Of a stretch of 64,000 nucleotides of DNA, positions 25,669 to 32,853 are shown in pieces. The stretch lies in the NCBI GenBank assembly GCA_022842625.1, contig JALHPG010000001.1, positions 1-64,000 on the forward strand. Reading direction: 5' to 3'. The translations under genes and the position numbers were made by a program. Source of the DNA: Bacteroidia bacterium (GTDB lineage Bacteria; Bacteroidota; Bacteroidia; B-17B0; Aurantibacillaceae). Under the pieces are notes generated by a model that did not search any database, was not told where the DNA came from, and saw nothing but the letters and a program-made list of their open reading frames with translations. How positions within the stretch are numbered: the stretch's first letter is position 1; every line of letters begins with the position of its first letter.

Positions 25669-27465
25669 ATGGAAATTAAACGTGTATTCGATATACTCGA
25701 TAATCTTAAAATTTCATCTTCAAAAAATGATATTTTAAATGCTAAAGAAAAACAGTCCGGCCAACAGGACGGCAAAAAATGGGTTAATTACAGTGTTACC
25801 GATTTTGCTTTTAGCGCCAATGCTGTAAGCTCGGCATTATTATATTTAGGTTTAAAAAGTGGAGATAGCGTTGCTATTATGGCATCAAATATGCCGCAAT
25901 GGAATTTTGTGGATTATGGTGCCCAGCAAGTAGCTATGCCAACTATTCCAATTTTTCCAACTATTAGCGGCAACGACCTAAAATATATTTTAAACCATAG
26001 CGAAGCTAAAATTATTTTTATTTCAGAAAAATCTGCTTACCAAAAACTGGTTAGCATGGAGGGTGAATTGCCGCATTTAAAATATGTGTTCAGTTTTTTT
26101 CCTGTAGCCGAGGTTAAACCTTTTTCAGAATTTTTGGAATTAGGAAATCAAAATAGTGCACTTGATACAATTGAACAAATAAAAAATGGAATTAAAGAAG
26201 AAGATCTTTTAACCATTTTATATACCTCCGGCACTACAGGGCAACCAAAGGGAGTAATGATCACCCACAAAAATATGATAAGCAATGTGTTGATCTGTAA
26301 AGACATTGCTCCATTTAGAATTGAATGGCGTGCTTTAAGTTTTTTACCGCTTAACCATGTGTATGAACGTTTTTTAAATACACTTTATCTCTATCAAAAC
26401 GTTAGTATTTATTATGCCGAAAGCATTGAAACCATTGGCGATAATTGCCGGGAGTTGCACCCGCACATTTTTGTGGCAGTGCCCAGAGTTTTAGAACGAG
26501 TTTTAGAACGAATTATTTCTGCCGGTGAAAAACTGGAAGGTTTTAAAAAGAAAATTTTTAATTGGAGTCTTTCCATAGCACAACGTTATGAATTAGATGG
26601 TGCAAACGGACCATGGTATGAATTTCAACGAAAAATTTGCGACATTTTAGTTTACAAAAAATGGCGTGCAGCAGTTGGCGGCAAAGTAGAAGTAATTGTA
26701 AGCGGCGGCGCAGCGCTTAATCCAAAAATTGAGCGCATTTTTGCCTGTGCAAATTTAAAAGTGCTGCAAGGTTATGGCTTAACCGAAACATGTGTGGTGG
26801 TTGCAGTTAATCGTTTAGGTCCGGGTAACAGTATGTTTGGTACCGTTGGAAAAGTAGTGGAAAATTCGGAAGTAAAAATTGCCGAAGAAGATAGCGAGAT
26901 ATTAATGCGCGGACCAAGTTTAATGAAAGGTTATTATAAAAACCCCGAAGCAACTGCCGAAGCAATAGATAAAGATGGTTGGTTTCATACAGGAGATATT
27001 GGAACGATAATTAATGGTAAGTTTTTAAAGATAACCGACCGCAAAAAAGAAATTTTTAAAAGCAGTGCCGGTAAATACATTTCTCCGGTAGCAATAGAAA
27101 ATAAATTAAAGGAAAGTAAATATATAGAGCACTGTATGGTAATTGGCGAAGGTCAAAAATATGCCTCGGCCTTAATTATACCATCAATTACAAACTTTAA
27201 GGAGCATTTTAATAAAAATAATATTGATTGGCCGGGTAACGATGTTTTGCATGAACATGAAGAGATCAAAAAAATAATTAATGCACATATTAAGGAGGTT
27301 AATGCCTCTCTTGCGCCTTACGAACAATTAAAACGCAGTCAACTAATTAAGGGTAACTGGACTGTTGAAACAGGAGAAATTACTCCCAAACTAAGTTTAA
27401 AGCGCAAAAACATTGCTGAGCAAAACAAGGAAATAATTATTAGGATCTTTGGTGAGGGCGAGTAA
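25669..27465 (+). CDS. Long-chain fatty acid-CoA ligase (AMP-dependent synthetase)
   Basis: A 598-residue ANL-superfamily enzyme. The P-loop-like A3 motif is ILYTSGTTGQPKGVMITH, the A5 motif is VLQGYGLTETCVVVAVNR, A7 is DGWFHTGDIG and A8 is ITDRKKEIFKSSAGKYISP with the hinge region. The length and the sequence KEIFKSSAGKYI are typical of the FadD15/long-chain group rather than acetyl-CoA synthetase. It activates fatty acids to acyl-CoA (EC 6.2.1.3) at the cytoplasmic membrane for beta-oxidation or lipid synthesis. Monocistronic, diverging from hldD and converging on the SPASM gene. Confidence 0.92.
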   Translation: MEIKRVFDILDNLKISSSKNDILNAKEKQSGQQDGKKWVNYSVTDFAFSANAVSSALLYLGLKSGDSVAIMASNMPQWNFVDYGAQQVAMPTIPIFPTISGNDLKYILNHSEAKIIFISEKSAYQKLVSMEGELPHLKYVFSFFPVAEVKPFSEFLELGNQNSALDTIEQIKNGIKEEDLLTILYTSGTTGQPKGVMITHKNMISNVLICKDIAPFRIEWRALSFLPLNHVYERFLNTLYLYQNVSIYYAESIETIGDNCRELHPHIFVAVPRVLERVLERIISAGEKLEGFKKKIFNWSLSIAQRYELDGANGPWYEFQRKICDILVYKKWRAAVGGKVEVIVSGGAALNPKIERIFACANLKVLQGYGLTETCVVVAVNRLGPGNSMFGTVGKVVENSEVKIAEEDSEILMRGPSLMKGYYKNPEATAEAIDKDGWFHTGDIGTIINGKFLKITDRKKEIFKSSAGKYISPVAIENKLKESKYIEHCMVIGEGQKYASALIIPSITNFKEHFNKNNIDWPGNDVLHEHEEIKKIINAHIKEVNASLAPYEQLKRSQLIKGNWTVETGEITPKLSLKRKNIAEQNKEIIIRIFGEGE

Positions 27466-27478
27466 AAAAACTCTAAAG

Positions 27479-28507
27479 CTACGACCAAACTTTTGTACCC
27501 TCGGTACAATTGGTACAAATATCAATTTGGTTTCTGCTCTTTAATATAGAGCGTCTGAAATTAGTATACGGAGCAGAAAACCAAATACTCTCAAAAGTAT
27601 CGGTTTCTAAATTCCCTAATTTGTATTTGGCGTCTTTATCAAAACAACATGGCACAATTTTACCATCCCAGGTAATTACACAACCTTGCCACATACGCCA
27701 GCATTGGTTCAATAATTTGTTCTTTAATTCGTACCGATAACTATCGGTATTACCAGAATCGCTTTTTTTATAACGAGAATACAATTCATTTTCCGGAATA
27801 AGATCATGCCCGTTCTCAAAATCGTAGATCTGGGCAGTTTTTATCTTTACCTCATCAACTCCCAATTCTTTCCCTAATTTTTTTACAGCTTCAATTTGGT
27901 GCTCGTTGGTTTTAAAAACCACAAATTGCCAAACAACGTGTGGCGTGCTGCTTTTTAATAATTGTTTTTGCCTTAAAATTTCTTTGGTACCCTCAATTAC
28001 TTTGGTGTATTGTCCGCCGATTCTATATTTTTCATAAACTTCCTGAGTAATACCATCTACAGAAATAATTAGCTTATCCAATTTGCTTAAAACTGTTTGT
28101 TTAGCATTTTCTTCAGTTAAATAATGTGCATTGGTGCTTGTAATGGTAAATATGTTATTATCATTAGCAAACGAAACCATTTTTAAAAAGTCGGGGTTCA
28201 AATAAGGTTCACCTTGAAAATAAAAGGTAAGGCTATGTAGATGCTTTTTAGTTTGAAGAATGATCTTTTCGAACAATTGGTTTTGCAGCATTCCGGTTGG
28301 GCGGGTAAATTCTCTTAATCCACTTGGGCACTGCGGACAGCGTAAATTACAACTCGTGGTAGGTTCTATACTTATAAAAAAAGGCAATCCAATTTGAACG
28401 GGTTTATTAATTAATCGCGAGTAATAAAATCCAAAAGCCAATTTTAAAAAGTTAAATACTTTATAAATGGATAGTTTTTTAAATATTTTAAGATAATACT
28501 GTATCAA
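27479..28507 (-). CDS. Radical SAM/SPASM-domain protein
   Basis: A 342-residue radical SAM enzyme. CNLRCPQC (C53, C57, C60) binds the catalytic cluster, and YFQGEPYLNPDF and KLDKLIISVDG are barrel motifs. A SPASM-type C-terminal region carries extra cysteines (CVITWDGKIVPCC, ICTNCTEG) for auxiliary clusters. SPASM enzymes often modify peptides, but this subgroup is also common in cell-envelope contexts. No precursor peptide is visible next to it. The start is TTG, and a basic amphipathic N-terminal stretch suggests membrane association. Monocistronic. Confidence 0.88.
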   Translation of the reverse strand: MIQYYLKIFKKLSIYKVFNFLKLAFGFYYSRLINKPVQIGLPFFISIEPTTSCNLRCPQCPSGLREFTRPTGMLQNQLFEKIILQTKKHLHSLTFYFQGEPYLNPDFLKMVSFANDNNIFTITSTNAHYLTEENAKQTVLSKLDKLIISVDGITQEVYEKYRIGGQYTKVIEGTKEILRQKQLLKSSTPHVVWQFVVFKTNEHQIEAVKKLGKELGVDEVKIKTAQIYDFENGHDLIPENELYSRYKKSDSGNTDSYRYELKNKLLNQCWRMWQGCVITWDGKIVPCCFDKDAKYKLGNLETDTFESIWFSAPYTNFRRSILKSRNQIDICTNCTEGTKVWS

Positions 28508-28566
28508 CTGTGTTATGTAAAGATATGCTTTAATGGAATAATGTTTTACTTTTACGGTGTTAATTA

Positions 28567-30204
28567 ATGAGTAAACAGCTATTTAAAATAATTTTTCCGG
28601 CACTGGCAATTCTATTATTTGCAAAATGCGCGCAGGTTGCTCCTTTAAATGGTGGTAAACGAGATGTTGATCCGCCAAAACTGATCGAAGCTATTCCTTT
28701 AAATAGGACGATCAATTTTAACTCAGATCAGATCGTTCTAAAATTTAACGAGAATGTAAAACTTCAGGATCTGCCAAATCAATTAATAGTGTCTCCAAAA
28801 CTAAGTTTTGATCCGGATATTGAAGCTGACGGAAAAAAAATCACCATATCATTTAAAAAGCAAACACTTTTACCAAATACTACCTATCGGTTTTATTTTG
28901 GAAAAGCTGTTATAGATATGACAGAAGGAAACGCTATTCCAAATTTTGAATATGTGTTTGCTACAGGCAATAACATTGATTCTTTAAAAATAAAAGGCAC
29001 AATAATAAACGCCTTTAATAATAAGCCCGAAAGTGATGTTACAATAGGTCTTTATAACATTACCGAAGAAGTTGACAGCTTGCCTTACAAAAGATCTCCC
29101 AACTATATTACCCGAACTTCTCAAAACGGCTCATTTCAATTTACCAATTTACCCTATACTATATATAAGGTATTTGGATTTTTAGATAAAAACAAGAATT
29201 ACTTATATGACGGTGATGCTGAAAAGATTTCCTTTTACGGATCTGATCTTGATCTTAAAAGCGACACAAGCATCAAATTATCTCTGTTTAAAGAGGAGCC
29301 GGCAAAAGTTTTTATAAAAAAAATAAACTCACCCTATTTTGGCTTCACGCAAATAATATTGAATAAAAAAAGCCTTTTAAGTTTAAATACCTTAAATAAG
29401 TCCGACGAAAAAAATATTTATGAAACAAACCCGGGAATTGAAAAAGACACTTTATCCTTCTATTATAAAAACATAAAAGACACTTTGCCCCTAATTCTAA
29501 AAAATAGTTCGTTTAAAAAGATCGATACTATTAAAGTACAACTCCCAAAAACAAATGCTTTAAAAAAGAATTTCAGTTTCACCACAAATGCATCCACAGG
29601 AAAGCTGCCTCTTCAAAAGCCTCTGCAGATAAGGTTTATAAACTGGATGGACACAAACAAGCTTGCTATTTCAAAAATTAAACTAACCAGTAAAACAGAT
29701 AGTTTGATCAAAATAGAGAAACTAAACTATAAATGGTTAAACATAACAACACTTGAAATTGGTAATAAACTAAAACAAGGCATTCGTTATTCTTTAAAAG
29801 TTGATACAAATGCTTTTTTTGATGAGAATGGAATCAAAAACGATAGTTTAAAGCTGGAATTTGAAACCGAAAATGAAAATGAACTTGGAAAATTATCCTT
29901 AAAACTCCTTTTTAATAAAAAACAAGGTTATTTAATTCAGCTTATCGATCAACAAGAACAAATTGTAAAAGAGAAATTTATTTCATTCAGTTTATCAGGA
30001 AGTAACGCTACAACCATTGATTTTACTAATGTTACACCAGGAACCTATCAAATTAAAATTGTGTTTGATGATAACGAAAATAAAAAATGGGATACCGGTA
30101 ATATTATTTCTAAAATTCAACCGGAACATGTTTTTATTCATCCAAAACCAATAAAAATTTTATCTGATTGGGAAATTGAGGAAGAAATTTTAATTAAGGA
30201 GTAA
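28567..30204 (+). CDS. Lipoprotein with bacterial Ig-like (Big_5/SbsA-type) domain
   Basis: A 545-residue protein. The signal and lipobox end LLFAKC (Cys21 acylated), followed by QVAPLNGGKRDVDPPKLIEA. Residues about 37-130 form an SbsA-like Ig domain (IVLKFNENVKLQD, TTYRFYFGKAVIDMTEGN). The rest is beta-rich, with a mid-protein carboxypeptidase-regulatory-like segment (TSQNGSFQFTNLPYTIYKVFGFLDKN). This architecture is widespread in Bacteroidota. It is predicted to be attached to the outer membrane; function unknown. ATG start; a plus-strand single gene. Confidence 0.8.
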   Translation: MSKQLFKIIFPALAILLFAKCAQVAPLNGGKRDVDPPKLIEAIPLNRTINFNSDQIVLKFNENVKLQDLPNQLIVSPKLSFDPDIEADGKKITISFKKQTLLPNTTYRFYFGKAVIDMTEGNAIPNFEYVFATGNNIDSLKIKGTIINAFNNKPESDVTIGLYNITEEVDSLPYKRSPNYITRTSQNGSFQFTNLPYTIYKVFGFLDKNKNYLYDGDAEKISFYGSDLDLKSDTSIKLSLFKEEPAKVFIKKINSPYFGFTQIILNKKSLLSLNTLNKSDEKNIYETNPGIEKDTLSFYYKNIKDTLPLILKNSSFKKIDTIKVQLPKTNALKKNFSFTTNASTGKLPLQKPLQIRFINWMDTNKLAISKIKLTSKTDSLIKIEKLNYKWLNITTLEIGNKLKQGIRYSLKVDTNAFFDENGIKNDSLKLEFETENENELGKLSLKLLFNKKQGYLIQLIDQQEQIVKEKFISFSLSGSNATTIDFTNVTPGTYQIKIVFDDNENKKWDTGNIISKIQPEHVFIHPKPIKILSDWEIEEEILIKE

Positions 30205-30487
30205 AAAAATTAGATTTGGTTTTTTTAGCCTTTTTCTCAAAAAAAGAGTCGCATTTTTTTCATCTAAATTCATCAACCTCTTGAAACACCAATAAAATCA
30301 ATATATACAGACTGCTATGAAATTTATTTTTAATTTAAATCTCCATACTGTAGTATTTATTTTGGGTTTTAAATTCCGCTATTAACAATTTCAACAAATC
30401 AATGTTGAAAAAATAAACACTTAATAATTAGATAACATAGAAAAATTTATTTACTTCGTATCAACAAATCTCAAAAACAAAAAAACC
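30205..30487 (+). promoter_or_regulatory. Long AT-rich leader of the histone-like gene
   Basis: This 283-nt gap contains no other ORF. A perfect TAGATTTG (TAnnTTTG) sits at 30211-30218, just after the previous stop codon, and a TTTCAAC/GTTGAAA hairpin with an 8-nt loop lies at 30389-30410. If transcription starts at the box, the leader is about 265 nt. A closer promoter cannot be excluded, so this is only a candidate regulatory leader. Confidence 0.3.
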
Positions 30488-30652
30488 ATGGCAAAAAAAG
30501 CAACAGCTAAAAAAGCTACAGCAAAAAAAGCAGCTCCTAAGAAAGCAGCAAAAAAAGCAGTAAAAAAAGCAGCTCCTAAGAAAGCAGCTAAAAAAGCAGT
30601 AAAAAAAGCAGCTCCTAAGAAAGCAGCTAAAAAAGCAGCTAAGAAAAAGTAA
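30488..30652 (+). CDS. Histone H1-like Lys/Ala/Pro-rich DNA-binding protein, 54 aa
   Basis: This gene is too short for the ORF track, which lists only its antisense shadows (30451-30669, 30461-30700). It encodes 54 residues made of Lys, Ala, Pro, Thr and Val, beginning MAKKATAKKATAKKAAPKKA and built on a 13-residue repeat KKAAPKKAAKKAV. This resembles eukaryotic H1 tails, chlamydial Hc1/Hc2 and Bacteroidota histone-like proteins, so it probably coats or condenses DNA. It has a good ATG and a strong GC-rich terminator 7 nt after the stop, which support expression as a discrete gene. Confidence 0.85.
   Translation: MAKKATAKKATAKKAAPKKAAKKAVKKAAPKKAAKKAVKKAAPKKAAKKAAKKK
30524..30640 (+). repeat. 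Three 39-nt tandem repeats within the histone-like gene
   Basis: Three head-to-tail 39-nt units (30524-30562, 30563-30601, 30602-30640) encode KKAAPKKAAKKAV twice and a last copy ending in A. Copies 1 and 2 differ by a single visible synonymous base (GCA/GCT), which implies recent expansion. Copy number is likely variable between strains. Confidence 0.85.
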
Positions 30653-30658
30653 AAAGAA

Positions 30659-30684
30659 GCCCCGCACAAGCGGGGTTTTTTTTT
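30659..30684 (+). terminator. Intrinsic terminator of the histone-like gene
   Basis: CCCCGC-ACAA-GCGGGG followed by nine T residues forms a compact GC-rich hairpin immediately after the histone-like stop codon. It is a textbook intrinsic terminator in a very AT-rich background. Confidence 0.92.
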
Positions 30685-30768
30685 GACCTTTTTTTTGCAT
30701 TAAACAAAATTCATCATCTAAAAATTTAATTTATATTTACAGTCATATATTAAAAAAAGAAAAACTAG

Positions 30769-31299
30769 ATGAAAAAACTAATTAATTTATTATCGGCTGC
30801 TGTTCTTGTTTCAACCATGGTTTCATGCGGCGACAAAAAAGCAGAACAAGAACCAATTGTTGCCCCACAAGGCATGAATGTTTTAGATCTTAGCAAATAC
30901 GGAAAGCCATTTGCGATATTTGTTCCGGATACAACTGCTGCAAAACTGCAAATTACCGAACAATCTTCAGGTGCTTTAGATATTAAAGTGGGAACTAATT
31001 TTGCGATCACCATTAACGAGCAAGCTGCAGACATAGAATTAAAGAAGAAGGACATTAAAGAAGATGAAGTTTTAAAATTCAAAAACTATATCGTTGAAGA
31101 ACCAACTGCAATATTTTGGGAAAGTGAGATCGTAAAACCGGAATTTCACTTTGTGATCAACCAAAAAATTGGAAATACAGATTATTGCATCGAAGACATT
31201 AAAAGCACAGACACCGAACCTTTTGATAAGGCAACAACTCAAAAAATGTTCGATAGCGCAAAAGCTATTAAAGAGATCAAAAAAGAAGAGAAATCATAA
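30769..31299 (+). CDS. Hypothetical lipoprotein, 176 aa
   Basis: The signal sequence and lipobox end TMVSC (Cys20), followed by a charged GDKKAEQEP linker. The mature domain of about 150 residues is mixed alpha/beta (LDLSKYGKPFAIFVPD, ALDIKVGTNFAITINE, FHFVINQKIGNTDYCIEDI) with a lysine/glutamate-rich C-terminus. No family is recognised. Monocistronic, with its own perfect-palindrome terminator just downstream. The antisense ORF 30765-31082 and the plus ORF 31169-31357 are shadows. Confidence 0.7.
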   Translation: MKKLINLLSAAVLVSTMVSCGDKKAEQEPIVAPQGMNVLDLSKYGKPFAIFVPDTTAAKLQITEQSSGALDIKVGTNFAITINEQAADIELKKKDIKEDEVLKFKNYIVEEPTAIFWESEIVKPEFHFVINQKIGNTDYCIEDIKSTDTEPFDKATTQKMFDSAKAIKEIKKEEKS

Positions 31300-31314
31300 T
31301 TCATTAAATTTTAC

Positions 31315-31350
31315 AAAAAAGCCGTTTCGGAATTCCGAAACGGCTTTTTT
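31315..31350 (+). terminator. Intrinsic terminator (24-nt perfect palindrome)
   Basis: Bases 31321-31344 are perfectly self-complementary (GCCGTTTCGG...CCGAAACGGC) and are bracketed by six As and six Ts. It follows the lipoprotein stop by 21 nt and could stop transcription from either strand. Confidence 0.9.
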
Positions 31351-31469
31351 ATTGTAGATACTTTTAATAATACCCCCTATTGTGCTATTAACAATAAAGG
31401 CAAATTATTAACACCATAGCTATCCTTAAAAAGTTTTTCCAATATTTGTCATCAGTCAAACTAATAATT

Positions 31470-31811
31470 ATGTCAGAAGAACTTGAAAAAAATGAAAGTG
31501 GAGATTTGTTCTCAAAATCCGTAAGAGCAGGAAAGCGTACTTACTTTTTTGATGTAAAGAGTACACGAGGAAATGATTATTACCTAACTATCACCGAAAG
31601 CAAGAAACGTTTTGGTACAGATGGTAAATTCAGCTATGAAAAACATAAGATCTTTTTATACAAAGAAGATTTTGAAAAATTTGTAGAAGGTTTAAACGAA
31701 GCTGTTGCGCATATTAAAGAAAACGCTCCGGAAATTGAACCAAGACAAGAATACAGTGATAACGGATCGGCAGGAACCTCTGAGGTGAGTTTCGAAGATC
31801 TGGGAAACTAA
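31470..31811 (+). CDS. DUF3276 / PUR-alpha-like nucleic-acid-binding protein
   Basis: A 113-residue protein containing the DUF3276 core: SVRAGKRTYFFDVKSTRGNDYYLTITESKK, then HKIFLYKEDFEKFVEGLNEAV. This is the bacterial PUR-repeat fold that binds single-stranded DNA or RNA and is characteristic of Bacteroidota. The ORF track begins at TTG 31446; ATG 31470 (MSEELEKNESGDLFSK) matches the usual N-terminus better. The acidic tail is family-typical. Monocistronic, with a hairpin terminator downstream; its precise cellular role is unknown. Confidence 0.88.
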   Translation: MSEELEKNESGDLFSKSVRAGKRTYFFDVKSTRGNDYYLTITESKKRFGTDGKFSYEKHKIFLYKEDFEKFVEGLNEAVAHIKENAPEIEPRQEYSDNGSAGTSEVSFEDLGN

Positions 31812-31830
31812 AAAAAATAATATTTTAAAG

Positions 31831-31862
31831 AGGCGAGCTTTGGTAACAGGTTCGCCTTTTTT
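31831..31862 (+). terminator. Intrinsic terminator of the DUF3276 gene
   Basis: AGGCGA at 31831-31836 pairs with TCGCCT at 31852-31857 and is followed by a T-run that overlaps the end of the convergent SGNH hydrolase gene. The loop is long (15 nt), so it is weaker than its neighbours. Confidence 0.65.
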
Positions 31863-32538
31863 ATTTTAATATAATTAAGGCTTCTTTTAAAATTAACTTT
31901 TCCCACAAAGCATATTCTTTTGCAGAGGGATGAAGTCCATCTAAAGCCACCAATGAATTATCATTCTGCATGTTTTTTGACAATTCAAAAACATCCACGG
32001 TCTTAAGATTCCTTTTTTTTGCCTCCAAAACAATGATCGAATTAAATTCAGCAATTCCTTTGCCTATATCCCTTCCGTTCCCGTAATTTTTTCCTTGTGG
32101 TGTAACACCAAAATCTGGAATAGTGATCAATATCACATGTTTTTTATTCGACACGTTTTTTTCAATTTCATCTAATATAAAGATCAAATTTTTATTAAAC
32201 GTTTCCTTTGATACTCCTCTAACCCAATCATTAACACCTATTAAAACAGTTACAAAATCAGGTTTCAGTTTTTTTACCAATGGCAACTCTTGGTCAATTA
32301 GATCCTGGGTGCTAAATCCATTTCGCGCAGGATTATCTAATAATTTACAGTCAACTTTATTTTCATTTAAATGTTTTGTGAGTAAAAATGGCCATGACTC
32401 ATTTTGTTTAGCTCCTGTGCAAATTGTATATGAATCGCCAAGTGGTAAATATTTAATACTGTTTTTTGTTTGCATTTTAAAGGCAAAAAAGGTTATTGCC
32501 AGAATTAAAATTGTTGCATAAAAGTCTAATTGCTTCAT
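31861..32538 (-). CDS. SGNH/GDSL-type hydrolase
   Basis: A 225-residue esterase-like protein with an N-terminal hydrophobic anchor (ATILILAITFFAFKM). Block I is LPLGDSYTICTG (nucleophile Ser36), the block III-like segment is VTVLIGVNDWVRG (G-x-N-D), and block V is ALDGLHPSAKEY (Asp/His of the triad). All catalytic blocks are present. It probably hydrolyses an acyl or acetyl ester on the periplasmic face; the substrate is unknown. It is a single minus-strand gene between the DUF3276 gene and the divergent trp leader. Confidence 0.9.
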   Translation of the reverse strand: MKQLDFYATILILAITFFAFKMQTKNSIKYLPLGDSYTICTGAKQNESWPFLLTKHLNENKVDCKLLDNPARNGFSTQDLIDQELPLVKKLKPDFVTVLIGVNDWVRGVSKETFNKNLIFILDEIEKNVSNKKHVILITIPDFGVTPQGKNYGNGRDIGKGIAEFNSIIVLEAKKRNLKTVDVFELSKNMQNDNSLVALDGLHPSAKEYALWEKLILKEALIILK

Positions 32539-32627
32539 ATTCTAATTTACGATTTTATACTTTGCAACATAGTGTATAAAAATAAAATAATTTTAATGTC
32601 CCACGGCTAGTAATAGCAAGAGATACA

Positions 32628-32652
32628 GCCGGTGATTTAATCCGGCGTTTTT
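32628..32652 (+). other. Orphan hairpin with T-run upstream of the trp promoter
   Basis: GCCGG-(9 nt)-CCGGC is followed by GTTTTT. It is terminator-like on the plus strand, but no plus-strand gene ends here, because the nearest upstream plus gene already has a terminator at 31831. It might end a short non-coding RNA or be a decayed attenuator; the rest of the 32539-32693 gap shows nothing else. Confidence 0.35.
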
Positions 32653-32693
32653 AAAATTAACAAAAAAATATTTTTTTAATAAAAAAGTTTGTT

Positions 32694-32701
32694 TAGGTTT
32701 G
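32694..32701 (+). promoter_or_regulatory. Putative trp operon -7 promoter element (TAGGTTTG)
   Basis: TAGGTTTG matches TAnnTTTG exactly and ends 9 nt before the leader-peptide ATG. Transcription would therefore start only a few nt upstream of the leader ORF. No clear -33 box was found in the poly-A/T stretch before it. Confidence 0.6.
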
Positions 32702-32710
32702 TACACGAAA

Positions 32711-32773
32711 ATGAAAAATATTAATGTAAATAAAATGTGGTGGTGCTTCGCAAATGATCTTGTGAACAGCTAA
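32711..32773 (+). CDS. trpL: trp leader peptide (MKNINVNKMWWCFANDLVNS)
   Basis: A 20-codon ORF missing from the track because of its size. Codons 10 and 11 are tandem TGG (Trp), placed just ahead of an antiterminator arm and an intrinsic terminator, which is the standard layout of ribosome-mediated transcription attenuation. When charged Trp-tRNA is scarce the ribosome stalls at 32738-32743 and leaves 32764-32770 free; when Trp is abundant it reaches the TAA at 32771 and masks that arm. The next gene is trpE. Confidence 0.92.
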   Translation: MKNINVNKMWWCFANDLVNS

Positions 32774-32833
32774 ATTTATATTTATCTAAGGCATATTACA
32801 AAGCCCGCTGTTCCATTACAGCGGGCTTTTTTT
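32764..32833 (+). promoter_or_regulatory. trp attenuator: antiterminator arm plus intrinsic terminator
   Basis: The terminator stem is 32800-32811 with 32818-32829 (12 bp, GC core AGCCCGCTGT/ACAGCGGGCT, 6-nt loop), followed by a T-run ending at 32833. The competing arm GAACAGC (32764-32770), located in the last codons of the leader peptide, is exactly complementary to GCTGTTC (32807-32813), the top of the terminator's 5' arm plus loop. Pairing of the two would disrupt termination. The pairing was read by eye and not folded computationally. Confidence 0.88.
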
Positions 32834-32853
32834 ATTTTTAAAAATTTACAACA

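Noticed and set aside
30451-30700. Minus-strand ORFs 30451-30669 and 30461-30700 (Phe/Ala/Cys-rich)
   Set aside because: They are antisense reflections of the lysine/alanine repeat gene on the plus strand; composition is an artefact of AAA/GCA codons read backwards, with no domain or independent regulatory signal.
31321-31344. 24-nt perfect palindrome as an operator or recombination site
   Set aside because: The flanking A6/T6 tracts and position just after a stop codon are fully explained by an intrinsic terminator.
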